Positions 19,583 through 28,237 of a stretch of 64,000 nucleotides of DNA are shown piece after piece (position 1 is the stretch's first letter; every line of letters starts with the position of its first letter). Under the pieces are notes generated by a model that ran no database searches, was not told the origin of the DNA, and saw only the letters and a program-made list of their open reading frames with translations. The DNA is from Kocuria carniphila (GTDB taxonomy: Bacteria > Actinomycetota > Actinomycetes > Actinomycetales > Micrococcaceae), in contig NZ_NOIT01000006.1 of assembly GCF_004136555.1 (NCBI RefSeq), forward strand, positions 115,220 through 179,219, given 5' to 3'. The translations under genes and the position numbers were made by a program.

Positions 19583-21309
19583 GCGCGATCCTCCGAGGAT
19601 GCGGTACCGGTCGCGTCCGCATTCACCGACGACGACGCCGCTCCGCCGCCTTTCGCACTGGCCGCACCAGCCGCGCCCTGACCGGACGGTGCACCGCCGG
19701 TGTCCCGAGCACGCTCCGCCCGCAGCTCCCGTTTGAGCAGCTTGCCCGACTGGTTGCGGGGTAGTTCCGCGACGAAGTCCACCCGCTTGGGCACCTTGTA
19801 GTCGGCGATCCGCGACTTCACGTGCGCGCGCACGGTTTCCGGAGTCAGCGTGGTGCCCTCCTTGAGCACAATCACCGCGGTGATGGCCTCGATCCAGCGC
19901 TCGTCGGGCAGACCGACCACGGCAACCTCTGCGACCTCATCCAGCTCATAGATGCAGTCCTCGACCTCACGCGGAGCCACGAGTACGCCACCGGTATTGA
20001 TGACGTCCTTGATGCGGTCCACCACCTGGATGAACCCCTGCGCATCTTGGGTGACCTGGTCACCGGAACGGAACCACCCGTCCACGAACGCCTGCTCGGT
20101 GGCTTCGGGTTTGTTCCAGTACCCGGTCAGCAACTGCGGGGAGCGGTACTGGATCTCTCCTGGTTCACCGGGCGCAGCCAGCTCACCCTCCGAGGTGACC
20201 ACGCGCGCCTCCACATAGAACACGGGCCGCCCGCACGAGGCCGGCCGCGCGTCATGTTCCTCCGGGCGCAGCACGGTGCACAGCGGACCCAATTCGGATT
20301 GTCCGAAACAGTTGTAGAACCCGATCTTCGGATATCGCAAGCGCAACCGCTGCAGCACGGTCACCGGCATGATGGACGCGCCGTACTGCGCCTTGGTCAG
20401 CGAGGACAGGTCGCGGGTGTCCAGCTCGGGGGAGTTCGCCAGCGGAACCCACACAGTGGGGGCCAGGAACAGTGACCCGATGTGTTCCTTCTCGACGAGC
20501 TCGAGGATCTGAGCGACGTCGGGCTTAGCAATCACGCGCGCTGTGGCACCCAATGTGAGGTAGGGGAGTAGGAACACGTGCATCGCGGCCGAATGGTAGA
20601 GCGGCATGGCGATCAGTGGGCGGTCCTCGGCCGTGAAATCCAGGGCGATGATCGAGGAGACGTACTCGGCGATCAGCGCGGCGTGCGTCATCATTGCTCC
20701 CTTGGGCGCGGACGTGGTTCCGGAGGTGTACAGCAGCTGCAGCAGGTCGCTTTCGTCCACGGGTGCGTCCACGGGCTCCGACGACGCCGCCCGGTCCAGC
20801 GCCGTCTCCAGCAGCGAGACCTCTTCGGGCCGGGTACCGGAACTCGAGTCTGCGTTCGAAAACATCGACCACACCTGGCCGACACCCGCGGCGCGACCGG
20901 ACGCGCGGACGTCGTCGACCAGCGGGAGCAGGGCTTTGTCGGCCACGAGCAGGTTCGCTCCGGAATCCTCCAGGATGTAGGCCAGCTCGTCACCCTTGAG
21001 GGCGAAGTTCACCGGAACGTGCACCAGACCAGCCTCGGCGCACGCGAGGTACAGCAGGAGATAGGCGTCAGAATTGGCGCCGTAGGCGGCAACCCGGGCA
21101 CCGGATGGCAGCCCGGCATCCAGCAGGCGACGTGCCACGCGATGGACCGCATCGCCCAGTTCCGAATATGTCCAGCGCCGGTCCTCGAACAGGAGCGCGG
21201 TGGTGGGACCGTTGCGGGTGACCGTGCGGCGGAGCAGATCGCCAACCGTGTTGGACTGTGCCGTGGCCACCGCGTATTCGGTCTCGTGGTTCTGGGATGC
21301 TGCGTTCAT
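19579..21309 (-). CDS. Acyl-CoA synthetase (AMP-forming)
   Basis: 576-residue ANL-superfamily ligase that activates a carboxylic acid through an acyl-adenylate to the CoA thioester. Core motifs are LLYTSGTTSAPKGAMMTHAAL (P-loop-like), YNCFGQSELGPLCT, and GWFRSGDQVTQDAQGFIQVVDRIKDVINTGG with the hinge aspartate/arginine; the C-terminal lysine lies in LPRNQSGKLLKREL. The last 40 residues are an Ala/Gly/Ser-rich tail not needed for the fold. It lies in the middle of the operon, so it probably supplies the acyl-CoA that its neighbours degrade. The chain length is not predictable. Confidence 0.88.
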   Translation of the reverse strand: MNAASQNHETEYAVATAQSNTVGDLLRRTVTRNGPTTALLFEDRRWTYSELGDAVHRVARRLLDAGLPSGARVAAYGANSDAYLLLYLACAEAGLVHVPVNFALKGDELAYILEDSGANLLVADKALLPLVDDVRASGRAAGVGQVWSMFSNADSSSGTRPEEVSLLETALDRAASSEPVDAPVDESDLLQLLYTSGTTSAPKGAMMTHAALIAEYVSSIIALDFTAEDRPLIAMPLYHSAAMHVFLLPYLTLGATARVIAKPDVAQILELVEKEHIGSLFLAPTVWVPLANSPELDTRDLSSLTKAQYGASIMPVTVLQRLRLRYPKIGFYNCFGQSELGPLCTVLRPEEHDARPASCGRPVFYVEARVVTSEGELAAPGEPGEIQYRSPQLLTGYWNKPEATEQAFVDGWFRSGDQVTQDAQGFIQVVDRIKDVINTGGVLVAPREVEDCIYELDEVAEVAVVGLPDERWIEAITAVIVLKEGTTLTPETVRAHVKSRIADYKVPKRVDFVAELPRNQSGKLLKRELRAERARDTGGAPSGQGAAGAASAKGGGAASSSVNADATGTASSEDRA

Positions 21310-21358
21310 GATGGGCGTGTCCTTAAAAGGGAGTGGTTGCGAAGGTCAGAGAGGCCGC

Positions 21359-22507
21359 TCAGAGTCGTTCGATGATGGTGACATTGGCCTGGCCGCCGCC
21401 CTCGCACATGGTCTGCAGCCCCCAGCGGACATCTCGGCGTTCGAGTTCATGCAGCAGAGAGGTCATGAGCCGCGCGCCGGTCGCACCGATGGGGTGGCCC
21501 AGGGCGATAGCTCCGCCGTTCACATTGACCTTGGACATGTCCGCGCCGGTCTCGCGCTGCCATGCGAGCACCACAGCGGCGAAGGCCTCGTTGATCTCGA
21601 TCAGGTCCATGTCGTCCAGGCTCATGCCCGTGCGTTCCAGCGCGTGACGGGTCGCGGCAATCGGCGCGGACAGCATCATCACGGCATCGTCACCGCGAGC
21701 CGAGACGTGGTGGATTCGCGCTCGCGGTGTGAGCCCGTATTTCTCAACAGCACGCTCAGAGGCGATCAGAAGCGCCGCGGCGCCGTCGGACATCTGTGAC
21801 GCGCTACCGGCCGTGTGCAGGCCACCCTCCACGATGGGCTGCAAGGAACGAAGCTTGTCGAGATCTGGCTCGCGCGGACCCTCGTCTGCGGACAGCCCGG
21901 CCAACGGTAGGATCTCCCGATCGAAGCGGCCTTCCCGCTGCGCGGTGAGCGCGCGTTCGTGGGATTCCACGGCGAAGGCCTCGAGCTCATCCCGGGTGAA
22001 ACCCCAGCGGTGGGCCATCATTTCCGCACCCCGGAACTGGGATATCTCTTGGTCGCCGTAGCGCTCGGCCCACCCGGTGGATCCGGTGAAGGGATCCGGG
22101 AAACCGAATTTCTCCGCGGCCACGTTGGAGTACGTGAGCGGAATGCTGGACATGGACTGCACACCACCGGCGACCACCAGGTCACTTGTTCCGCTCATCA
22201 CGGCCTGCGCCGCGTAGCTGATCGCTTGCTGACCGGAACCGCATTGCCGTTCGATGGTGCTACCGGGCACCGCCTGCGAGAGCCCGGCAGCGAGCCACGC
22301 ATTGCGGGCAATGTCCATGGACTGCGGACCCAGTTGATCGATGCACCCCAGGATCACCTCGTCGTAGTCCTGGGAATCGATGCCCTGGCGGTTCACCAGC
22401 TCCCGCAACGGTGCGGCGGCCAGATCGAGCGGATGAACCTCCGCAAGTCCCTTGCCGCGGCGCCCCACGGGGGTGCGGACAGCATCAATGATGTAGGCCT
22501 CAGCCAT
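21359..22507 (-). CDS. Acetyl-CoA C-acyltransferase (3-ketoacyl-CoA thiolase)
   Basis: 382 residues, thiolase II-like. The acylated Cys is in TIERQCGSGQQAI, the His in NVNGGAIALGHPIGATGARL and the C-terminal active-site Cys in LQTMCEGGGQANVTIIERL. It cleaves 3-ketoacyl-CoA with CoA, releasing acetyl-CoA (or propionyl-CoA for branched substrates). The N-terminus AYIIDAVRTPVGRRGKGLAEVHPLDL is close to the steroid side-chain/branched acid thiolase group (FadA5-like) from memory. GGAG precedes the ATG by eight bases. Second gene of the operon. Confidence 0.9.
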   Translation of the reverse strand: MAEAYIIDAVRTPVGRRGKGLAEVHPLDLAAAPLRELVNRQGIDSQDYDEVILGCIDQLGPQSMDIARNAWLAAGLSQAVPGSTIERQCGSGQQAISYAAQAVMSGTSDLVVAGGVQSMSSIPLTYSNVAAEKFGFPDPFTGSTGWAERYGDQEISQFRGAEMMAHRWGFTRDELEAFAVESHERALTAQREGRFDREILPLAGLSADEGPREPDLDKLRSLQPIVEGGLHTAGSASQMSDGAAALLIASERAVEKYGLTPRARIHHVSARGDDAVMMLSAPIAATRHALERTGMSLDDMDLIEINEAFAAVVLAWQRETGADMSKVNVNGGAIALGHPIGATGARLMTSLLHELERRDVRWGLQTMCEGGGQANVTIIERL

Positions 22508-22558
22508 GAGAAGTACTCCGAACAGTTGGTCGAGTGGGGTAGGGCAATACGACAGCGA

Positions 22559-23317
22559 TCAGCGCGGGGCCATGCGCAGAGCGCCGTCCATGCGCAGCGT
22601 GGTGCCGTTGAGATAATCGTTGTCCACGAACGTGGTCACGATCTGCGCGTATTCCGAGGGGCGGCCCAGACGGCGGGGGAACGGAACACCTGCGGCCAGG
22701 CCGGCCCGGTACTCCTCGCTGACGGTGGCCAGCATGGGTGTCTCCACGATTCCGGGGGCCACGGTGTTCACTCGGATGCCCAGGCTCGCCAGGTCCCGGG
22801 CGGCCGTGATGGTCAGGCTGTGCACGCCTCCCTTGGACGCCGCGTAGGCCGCTTGACCCACCTGTCCTTCGAACGCCGCCACAGAGGCCGTATTGACGAT
22901 GAGTCCGCGCTGGCCGTCCTCGTCCACGGGGTCGGTTTCCGCCATGGCTTCCGCTGCGAGGGTCAGCACGTTGAACGTGCCGATCAGGTTCACCCGGATC
23001 ACGGTCTCGAACAGTGCCAGGTCGTGCGGTCCCTTCTTGCCCAGGATGCGGGCCGAGGGCGCGATGCCGGCGCAATTGACCACGGTGCGCAACGGACCGA
23101 CTTCCGTGGCCATTGCCACGGCGGCGCGTACGTCGTCGGGCTGGGTGACGTCAGCTGCGTGGTAGGTGATTCCGTCCACCTCCGGGGCCTTCTCGATACC
23201 CGCGGGGAGGTCCACGCCGATCACGCGTACGCCGCGATCCGCCAGGGCCGCGGCGGTCGCCGCGCCCAGACCCGACGCCGCTCCGGTCACCAGGGCAGAA
23301 GTGTTGGAGACATCCAT
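22559..23317 (-). CDS. Short-chain dehydrogenase, 3-hydroxyacyl-CoA dehydrogenase type
   Basis: 252-residue classical SDR resembling 3-hydroxyacyl-CoA dehydrogenase type II (HSD17B10-like). NAD-binding TGAASGLGAATA at about 11, VNCAGIAPS, the catalytic Ser in VNTASVAAFEGQVGQAAYAASK with Tyr and Lys of YAASK, and NTVAPGIVETPM are all present. Asp in VIGVDLP after the second strand predicts NAD rather than NADP. In an operon with a thiolase, ligase, acyl-CoA dehydrogenase and hydratase it supplies the second oxidation step. GAGAGGA precedes the ATG. It is the first gene after the promoter and operator at 23361-23399. Confidence 0.88.
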   Translation of the reverse strand: MDVSNTSALVTGAASGLGAATAAALADRGVRVIGVDLPAGIEKAPEVDGITYHAADVTQPDDVRAAVAMATEVGPLRTVVNCAGIAPSARILGKKGPHDLALFETVIRVNLIGTFNVLTLAAEAMAETDPVDEDGQRGLIVNTASVAAFEGQVGQAAYAASKGGVHSLTITAARDLASLGIRVNTVAPGIVETPMLATVSEEYRAGLAAGVPFPRRLGRPSEYAQIVTTFVDNDYLNGTTLRMDGALRMAPR

Positions 23318-23360
23318 GGAATATTCCTCTCGGTGGGGTGCTTTAGTAGGATGCCCAACT

Positions 23361-23399
23361 ATTTAACTGTTGTCCAGATCACACTGTCGATGATCGACA
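23361..23399 (-). promoter_or_regulatory. Promoter of the beta-oxidation operon with overlapping palindromic operator
   Basis: On the minus strand TCGACA (23390-23385) resembles a -35 box, and TTAAAT (23366-23361) can be a -10 at 18-base spacing. A perfect palindrome, TGTCGAT-G-ATCGACA (23385-23399), covers the -35. It lies about 70 bases before the SDR start. A repressor bound there would block the operon; no regulator gene is adjacent. Confidence 0.55.
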
Positions 23400-23540
23400 A
23401 AATGGTTCCGGCTCACGCCGCGATAGTTCGCAAACGCACGGTGAAATTCACTGTTCGCTGTGCACAAACTCCCAGCTCCGCATGACACGTCACTGCTACC
23501 CTTGACGAACAGCCCGTATACGTCATGAAAGGACGCACAC

Positions 23541-24344
23541 ATGGCCGGTGGAAACCCGCTCCTGCGCGACTTCAACAAGAAAAACGCGCAACAAGGCGCG
23601 CCCGGTTCCTACCAGGATCCGCGTTACTCGCCCGAACAACTCGAGCAGATGTACAACGCCCCGGCAGCTGGCCCCGCCCAGACCGGGCGCATGAGCTATG
23701 ACGATGTCGTAGTGCGTACCGGCGTTCTGCTGGTCTGCATTGTCGTCACCGGCGTGCTCGGCTGGATGATGCCCATCCTGGCCCTGCCCGGCGCCCTCAT
23801 CGGTTTGGTCCTGGGCCTGGTCAACGCGTTCAAGCGCGAGCCCAGCCCCGTGCTGATCATTGCTTACGCCCTGGCCGAAGGCCTTTTCCTGGGTGGCATC
23901 TCCGGCATGTTCGAGAACATGTACCCGGGCATCGTGATCCAGGCCGTCATGGGCACCGTAGCGGTCTTCGTGTCCGTGCTGGTTCTCTACAAGGTGGGTG
24001 TGCTGCGTTCCTCGCCGCGCGTGACCAAGATCTTCATGGTCGCCATCATGGCGTACGCCCTGTTTGCGCTGATCAACCTGGGCACCTCGCTACTCGGTGG
24101 CTTCAACATGCGCTACGACGTCACCCTGTTCGGCATCCCGCTGGGCCTGATCGTGGGTGCACTGGCCATTCTGTTGGCCGCCTACAGCTTTGTGCTTGAC
24201 TTCGAGAACATCACCGACGGCGTTCGCCGCGGTATTCCGGAGAAGGCCGCATGGTCCGCCGCATTCGGCCTCACCGTGACCCTGATCTGGGCCTACGTCG
24301 AGATCCTGCGCGTGATCGCCATCATCCGGAGCATGTCCGAGTAA
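23541..24344 (+). CDS. Bax inhibitor-1/YccA family membrane protein
   Basis: 267 residues: a polar N-terminus of about 55 residues, then seven predicted membrane helices beginning GVLLVCIVVTGVLGWMMPILAL. The C-terminal half carries the family features FENITDGVRRGIPEKAAWSAAFGLTVTLIWAYVEILRVI, including the acidic residues of the last helices. Family members are linked to pH-sensitive calcium leak in the Bacillus homologue; the role here is unknown. AAAGGA precedes the ATG. The gene is divergent from the beta-oxidation operon and ends in a strong hairpin shared with the convergent gene. Confidence 0.9.
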   Translation: MAGGNPLLRDFNKKNAQQGAPGSYQDPRYSPEQLEQMYNAPAAGPAQTGRMSYDDVVVRTGVLLVCIVVTGVLGWMMPILALPGALIGLVLGLVNAFKREPSPVLIIAYALAEGLFLGGISGMFENMYPGIVIQAVMGTVAVFVSVLVLYKVGVLRSSPRVTKIFMVAIMAYALFALINLGTSLLGGFNMRYDVTLFGIPLGLIVGALAILLAAYSFVLDFENITDGVRRGIPEKAAWSAAFGLTVTLIWAYVEILRVIAIIRSMSE

Positions 24345-24376
24345 TCCGCTGAGCTCTCCACGAGAGCTATTAACCG

Positions 24377-24415
24377 CGCCGCGGGCCTTGCGTTGTGAAC
24401 GCGAGGCCCGCGGCG
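24377..24415. terminator. Bidirectional hairpin
   Basis: CGCCGCGGGCC pairs with GGCCCGCGGCG, with an inner GCGTT/AACGC stem around GTG. It lies between the convergent Bax inhibitor and nitroreductase-like genes. Confidence 0.7.
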
Positions 24416-24470
24416 TCGTCGTAGGGTGTGGCGCCCCGGCTGCGGGTGGCGCCCCTCATATGGGCGGTTC

Positions 24471-25073
24471 CTACATGTAGGTGATCTCGAGGTCCTGCGG
24501 GGGGAGGTTGATCGCGCGATCTGGAACCGAATTGTGCGCGGGTCGTCCCACGAACAACCACCCGAGGATTTCTTCGTTGTCATTCAGCCGGTAGAAGTCG
24601 CGCAGCACCTGCTCGTCGCTGGGGGAGCGGCGGGACCACACGGTGGCCCACCCCTGCGCGTAAAACGCGGCCTCCAGCAGACCCCGGATCGAGTACGCGT
24701 CGAACCGCTGGACCTTCTTGGGTGTTTCGGACTCGGGGTCGAAGCGGAAGATGATGGCCAGTCCAGCGCCGCCGGTGGACGCCCACTGCAGACTGCCCCG
24801 GTAGGCGGCCAACCGGCGGATTTTCTTGCCCTTGAGACGTGGGATGGGGCCTTCCATGTTGGGCACGGAGGTGAGCCCGGCCATGGCGGCCGCGAGATCC
24901 GAAGCTGACTGGCGGTTGGTTACGGCCACCCGCCACGGCGTGAGCGAATCGTCGAAACGAGCACCCGCCACGGCGCGGAGGACGGTTTCCAACTCGGGGC
25001 GTTTCGGAGCCTCCTGTGTCAAAACACTTGCTGGGCGGCGCTGGGCCAGGACACGGAGCAAAGTAGCGGACAT
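24471..25073 (-). CDS. Nitroreductase-family protein
   Basis: 200 residues with the flavin-dependent nitroreductase layout: RRPASVLTQEAPKRPELETVLRAVAGARFDDSLTPWRVAV at the N-terminus, a glycine-rich middle (WASTGGAGLAIIF), the helix SIRGLLEAAFYAQGWATVWSRR and the ending EEILGWLFVGRP. An FMN-dependent NAD(P)H oxidoreductase is the likely activity; the substrate is unknown. ATG 25073 with GGGGG just upstream is preferred over an upstream start at 25139, which would add a cysteine-containing leader with no family match. Confidence 0.82.
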   Translation of the reverse strand: MSATLLRVLAQRRPASVLTQEAPKRPELETVLRAVAGARFDDSLTPWRVAVTNRQSASDLAAAMAGLTSVPNMEGPIPRLKGKKIRRLAAYRGSLQWASTGGAGLAIIFRFDPESETPKKVQRFDAYSIRGLLEAAFYAQGWATVWSRRSPSDEQVLRDFYRLNDNEEILGWLFVGRPAHNSVPDRAINLPPQDLEITYM

Positions 25074-25148
25074 ACCCCCTATTTTTGCACCGTTTGGACA
25101 GTGACCTGTGAAATAAGAATTTCCGGGCGGGCGTGCCATGATGTACGC

Positions 25149-26507
25149 ATGTCTTCAACCGTGTCTATATCGCAGACGCATTCTCAGCCGGACCGCCCCG
25201 AACACGATTCCGGGCCGGTCTCGAACCCTGATCGTCACGGTCGCGAAATGGTGTCCGCCCCGGTGCGCATTGCGGCAGCATGGTCCTGGCGCGTCATCCT
25301 GGTGGTGGCCGCGATCGGCCTGGTGGGCTGGTTGCTCTCCAAGGTTTCCACAGTGCTCATCCCGGTCGCCATCGCTGCGCTGTTGGCAGGCCTGCTGACC
25401 CCGGCCGTCAAGTGGCTGCGTTCCAAGCGCGTGCCCGGGGGCCTGGCTGCGGCCATCGTGGAGATCGGTCTCATCGTTCTGGTGCTGGGGTTGTTGACCC
25501 TGGCCGGCCAGCAGATGATCTCCGGCTTCGCTCAGCTTTCGAGCAGCGCGGTGGGTGGTTTCCAGAAACTCACCGGCATGCTCGAGGACAGCCCCCTCAA
25601 CGTCTCGACCGAAAACATCAACCAGTGGATCGGCGAGCTCGGCAATACCCTGCAGGAGAACTCCCAAGCGATTCTCTCCGGTGCTGTGACCTTCGGCTCC
25701 ACCGCGGGCAACATTCTGACCGGCATCATCATCATGCTGTTCGTGCTGCTGTTCTTCCTGATGCAGGGTGAATCGATCTGGCTGTTCCTGGTCAAGTTGT
25801 TCCCGCACCGTGCGCGCACCGCCGTTAATGGCGCCGGTCGTAAGGGCTGGCTCTCGCTCGCCCAATATGTACGGATTCAGGTGTTCGTCGCCTTCGTCGA
25901 CGCCGTGGGCATCGGCCTGGGTGCCTTCCTCCTGGGCGTGCCGTTGGCGCTGCCGATCGGTGTGTTGGTCTTCCTTGCCTCCTTCATCCCGATCGTCGGT
26001 GCGGTGGCCACCGGCATCATTGCCGTGTTGGTCGCCCTGGTGGCCAACGGCCCCGGTATCGCCTTGGCCATGTTGGGCGTGGTGCTGTTGGTCCAGCAGC
26101 TCGAGTCCAACGTGCTGCAACCGCTGGTCATGGGCAAGGCCGTGTCCCTGCACCCGGTCGCTGTGTTCCTGGCCGTGGCTGCCGGTGCCGTGCTGTACGG
26201 CATTGTGGGCGCGCTGTTCGCCGTGCCGCTGCTGGCCATTCTGAACACGATCGTCCGCTACCTTTCGTCGCGCTCTTGGGAGCACGACGACCAGATCGCG
26301 TGGTCACCGTTCCTGTATCCCTGGGAGATCAAGAAGGAAGCCAAGAAGCAGGATCTGACCCGTGAGCAGGTCATGGAGCAGCTACAGCGCTTCCGTCTCA
26401 AGCGGCACAAGGATCGCGAGCTGGAAGAGAAGAAGCGCGAAGAAAAGCACAAGAAGGACACCGAACACGACGCCAGCATTGAGCAGGACAGCACCAACCG
26501 CGCGTAG
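25149..26507 (+). CDS. AI-2E family (PerM/UPF0118) transporter
   Basis: 452 residues. After a polar 45-residue N-terminus there are about eight membrane helices in the AI-2E arrangement, with LLFFLMQGESIWLFLVKLFP, VDAVGIGLGAFLLGVPLALPIGVLVFLASFIPIVGAVATG and LQPLVMGKAVSLHPVAVFLAVAAGAVLYGIVGALFAVPL. The C-terminus is a highly charged 75-residue tail (KRHKDRELEEKKREEKHKKD) likely to be a cytoplasmic coiled coil. Members include sodium/lithium-proton antiporters and an AI-2 exporter, so the substrate is open. M. tuberculosis Rv1101c (PerM) lies in the comparable neighbourhood, from memory. ATG 25149 is chosen; the frame reaches back to a GTG at 25101. Confidence 0.85.
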   Translation: MSSTVSISQTHSQPDRPEHDSGPVSNPDRHGREMVSAPVRIAAAWSWRVILVVAAIGLVGWLLSKVSTVLIPVAIAALLAGLLTPAVKWLRSKRVPGGLAAAIVEIGLIVLVLGLLTLAGQQMISGFAQLSSSAVGGFQKLTGMLEDSPLNVSTENINQWIGELGNTLQENSQAILSGAVTFGSTAGNILTGIIIMLFVLLFFLMQGESIWLFLVKLFPHRARTAVNGAGRKGWLSLAQYVRIQVFVAFVDAVGIGLGAFLLGVPLALPIGVLVFLASFIPIVGAVATGIIAVLVALVANGPGIALAMLGVVLLVQQLESNVLQPLVMGKAVSLHPVAVFLAVAAGAVLYGIVGALFAVPLLAILNTIVRYLSSRSWEHDDQIAWSPFLYPWEIKKEAKKQDLTREQVMEQLQRFRLKRHKDRELEEKKREEKHKKDTEHDASIEQDSTNRA

Positions 26508-26546
26508 TCGCACAATGAACCAGCGTCTGATCGCGTAATACCATGG

Positions 26547-26580
26547 AACGCGGCGCCCTTGAACGAGGGCGCCGCGTTTT
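26547..26580 (+). terminator. Rho-independent terminator
   Basis: AACGCGGCGCCCT pairs with AGGGCGCCGCGTT around a short loop and is followed by TTTT. It ends the AI-2E transporter transcript. Confidence 0.85.
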
Positions 26581-26666
26581 CGTACGGCAGTGCAAGACCG
26601 TGGCTGACCGACCGACACGGTGACCGCCCACGGGCGGCGCACGTTGCAGAGTGAAAGAAGTTTGAA

Positions 26667-27914
26667 GTGGGCCTCAACGAAATGCCGGTGACTGCGGCGG
26701 ACATCGAACACGCCTCGCACATGTTGGAAGACGTGATTGAGCGAACGCCCGTGGCCCACTCCCGGGCGCTGTCCCGTCTGCTCGGTTCCGAGGTTCACAT
26801 CAAGTGCGAGAACCTGCAGCGCGCAGGCTCGTTCAAGATCCGCGGTGCCTACATTCGTATGGCGGAGCTCTCGGAGGACGAGAAGGCCAGCGGTGTCGTG
26901 GCGGCGTCGGCGGGTAATCACGCGCAGGGCGTGGCGCTTGCGGCCAACAAACTGGGTATCAAGGCGCGCATCTACATGCCGTTGGGGGCGGCGCTGCCCA
27001 AGGTCGCCGCGACTCGCGACCACGGGGCAGAGGTCGTGTTGTTCGGCACCACCGTGGACCAGGCACTGGCCGAGGCGCAGCGGTACGCGGAGGGAACCGG
27101 TGCCGTGTTCGTGCACCCCTTCGACCACCCGGCCATCATCGCCGGTCAGGGCACACTCGGGCTGGAGATCGTGGATCAGGTACCGGACGTGGACACCATC
27201 ATTGCCGGCGTGGGTGGCGGTGGCTTGTTGGCCGGTCTGTCCGTGGCGGTGAAGGCCAAGGCGGAGGAACTGGGCCGGGACATTCGCCTGATCGGCGTGC
27301 AGGCGGAGAACGCCGCGGCGTACCCGCCCTCGTTGGCCGGTGACGCGCTCGTGACCCTCAACAAGGTCTCGACCATTGCGGACGGCATTGCCGTGGGCCG
27401 CCCAGGACAATTGCCGTTCCAAATCATCAAAGAACTCGCGGACGACGTCACCACGGTCAGCGAGGATTCCTTGGCGCAGGCGCTCATCTTCATGCTGGAA
27501 CGCAACAAGATGGTCGTGGAACCCGCCGGTGCCGTGGGCGTGGCGGCCATCCTGGAGGGCAAGCTCAAGGAGTCCTACGGGGATCTGGGCAACACGGTGG
27601 TGCTGCTGTCCGGGGGCAACATCGACCCCATGCTCATGCTCAAGGTCATCCAACGCGGTCTCTCCGCGGCGGGGCGCTACATGACCATCAAGATGATGCT
27701 GACCGACCGCCCCGGCGAGCTGGCCTTGATCTCGCGCATCATCGCGGACATGGACGCCAACGTGACCGGCGTGGATCACACGCGCATCGGCGGTTCACTG
27801 TCGATGGGTGATGTGTCCATCACCATCGACATGGAGACCAAGGGGCACGCGCACTGCGACAAGGTCATCGATGCCCTGGAGGCCCAGGGTTTCCGGCCCG
27901 TGGTGGTGCACTAG
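26667..27914 (+). CDS. ilvA: Threonine ammonia-lyase (threonine dehydratase) with one ACT domain
   Basis: Converts threonine to 2-oxobutyrate, the first step towards isoleucine, or degrades threonine. The 415-residue protein has the PLP lysine in RAGSFKIRGAY (about residue 58), the phosphate-binding loop GVGGGGLL, and VLLSGGNIDPM. The last 75 residues form a single ACT domain (YMTIKMMLTDRPGELALISRIIADMDANV). The single ACT domain resembles short IlvA/TdcB proteins of Gram-positive bacteria rather than E. coli IlvA with its two. The start is a GTG with GAAAGAAG upstream; ATG 26682 is an alternative. It stops 12 bases before the end of a convergent small gene. Confidence 0.92.
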   Translation: MGLNEMPVTAADIEHASHMLEDVIERTPVAHSRALSRLLGSEVHIKCENLQRAGSFKIRGAYIRMAELSEDEKASGVVAASAGNHAQGVALAANKLGIKARIYMPLGAALPKVAATRDHGAEVVLFGTTVDQALAEAQRYAEGTGAVFVHPFDHPAIIAGQGTLGLEIVDQVPDVDTIIAGVGGGGLLAGLSVAVKAKAEELGRDIRLIGVQAENAAAYPPSLAGDALVTLNKVSTIADGIAVGRPGQLPFQIIKELADDVTTVSEDSLAQALIFMLERNKMVVEPAGAVGVAAILEGKLKESYGDLGNTVVLLSGGNIDPMLMLKVIQRGLSAAGRYMTIKMMLTDRPGELALISRIIADMDANVTGVDHTRIGGSLSMGDVSITIDMETKGHAHCDKVIDALEAQGFRPVVVH

Positions 27915-27925
27915 CGAACCGTGCG

Positions 27926-28141
27926 TCAGCGGCGACGTCGGCCCCGGGCGGTGAAGTACGTGATGAACGCGGCAACGAATGTGGAGAACCACAGGATGTT
28001 GCGCAGACCGCCGGTGGTGTTGAGCTCCGGGTTGGACTGACCTAGGAAGTGCACGACGATCGCCGAGACGGCCAACAGCGCGGTCAGGGCGATCAGCGGC
28101 ACGGTCCATTTATTGGGCTGGCGGTTCCAATGGGTAACCAC
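27926..28141 (-). CDS. Small membrane protein, unknown
   Basis: 71 residues with two predicted membrane helices (VPLIALTALLAVSAIVVHFLG and ILWFSTFVAAFITYFTA) and a strongly basic end (RGRRRR). Translation from the GTG is supported by GGAG five bases upstream. It may be read from the greA direction, but the hairpin at 28178 separates them. No family is recognised. Confidence 0.65.
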   Translation of the reverse strand: MVTHWNRQPNKWTVPLIALTALLAVSAIVVHFLGQSNPELNTTGGLRNILWFSTFVAAFITYFTARGRRRR

Positions 28142-28177
28142 GAATACTCCTCGGATAGAAAATGCGGGGGAACGACC

Positions 28178-28210
28178 CGGGGCCGCCCTCAGTCATTGAG
28201 AGCGGCCCCG
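28178..28210 (-). terminator. Terminator of greA
   Basis: CGGGGCCGC pairs with GCGGCCCCG with an inner CTCA/TGAG stem. It lies 27 bases beyond the greA stop. Confidence 0.7.
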
Positions 28211-28237
28211 AATCACTGCGTCATGATGACGTGACGA

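Noticed and set aside
26382..27779. Long antisense frame over ilvA, and a similar one over phoH2 (34749-36056).
   Set aside because: Both lie opposite genes with complete active-site motifs and show no recognisable domain.
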